Assembly: GCA_013397795.1 (NCBI GenBank) | Contig: VZTJ01004745.1 | Span: 31,365-95,364 of the forward strand | Reading direction: 5' to 3' | Length of the DNA: 64,000 bases | DNA from: Orthonyx spaldingii | Taxonomy: Eukaryota > Chordata > Aves > Passeriformes > Orthonychidae | Shown: piece by piece, positions 63,888-64,000 of the stretch | Position numbering within the stretch: position 1 is the stretch's first letter | Layout: the number at the start of each line of letters is the position of its first letter | Position numbers and translations under genes: made by a program | Notes under the pieces: model-generated | What the model was told of the DNA's origin: nothing | Seen by the model: only the letters and a program-made list of their open reading frames with translations | The model's database searches: none

Positions 63888-64000
63888 AAGCGGATGAGGC
63901 CCCGGCCCGCGGAAGGGCCGGGTCCGGTGCCCCTCAGGAGGCCGCTGGCCCGTCCTGCCACCCCCGCACGCCCCTTCCCCGTCGTATCCCCCCCAGTCCC

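Larger units (their letters stand above)
42486..64000 (-). other. ARIH1: ARIH1 intron 1 (incomplete)
   Basis: At least 21.5 kb upstream of exon 2. It includes CpG-rich patches (45790-46075, 49375-49470), a probable retrocopy (51132-51940), a (GCA)7 repeat, and a strongly GC-rich end from about 63400. The last part lacks the expected end of exon 1 (acidic and Gly-rich sequence leading to EVNEVIQ before a donor), so exon 1 should lie just to the right. Confidence 0.8.

Noticed and set aside
63614..63961. 115-codon minus-strand frame as ARIH1 exon 1
   Set aside because: It translates the GC-rich minisatellite and lacks the acidic start, the Gly run and the helix ending EVNEVIQ before a donor expected from exon 1.

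Overview
This is nuclear DNA from a vertebrate, most likely a bird. It has split genes with GT-AG introns, CpG-rich gene starts and nine truncated chicken-repeat-1 (CR1) LINE tails, which are typical of birds and other sauropsids. A passerine fits the CR1 variants, but that is only a guess. No prokaryotic, phage, CRISPR or operon-like feature was seen.

Both genes are on the minus strand and lie head to tail. The larger one is ARIH1 (ariadne RBR E3 ubiquitin ligase 1). Thirteen exons, equivalent to human exons 2-14, were placed with exact splice sites between 42485 and 15516. They encode 432 residues, aligning to human residues 126-557, with RING1, IBR, RING2 (catalytic Cys357) and the autoinhibitory Ariadne domain intact. 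Exon 1, with the acidic/Gly-rich N-terminus, lies beyond the right edge. The last 600 bases are GC-rich and look like intron 1 close to the promoter.

Downstream, the ARIH1 3' UTR runs left from 15515, probably to a poly(A) signal at 13165-13160. About 250 bp further on is the start codon of the second gene, BBS4 (a TPR subunit of the BBSome ciliary trafficking complex). Exon 1 (8 codons) and exon 2 (17 codons plus one base) are present. The rest of BBS4 is beyond the left edge, so 1-10990 is intron 2. The BBS4 CpG island carries an ETS site, an X-box-like sequence and a 45-base assembly gap.

Layout: 1-10990 BBS4 intron 2; 10991-12904 BBS4 exons 1-2; 12780-13130 CpG promoter; 13140-15515 ARIH1 3' UTR; 15516-42485 ARIH1 exons 14 to 2; 42486-64000 ARIH1 intron 1. 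Intron 1 holds a probable poly(A)-tailed retrocopy (51132-51940), two CpG-rich patches and a GC-rich minisatellite. The most notable observations are the compact ARIH1-BBS4 junction, CR1 tails filling short ARIH1 introns, the possible retrocopy (rare in birds), and a candidate regulatory element with a YY1 site at 45.8-46.07 kb. No wholly new gene system was found.
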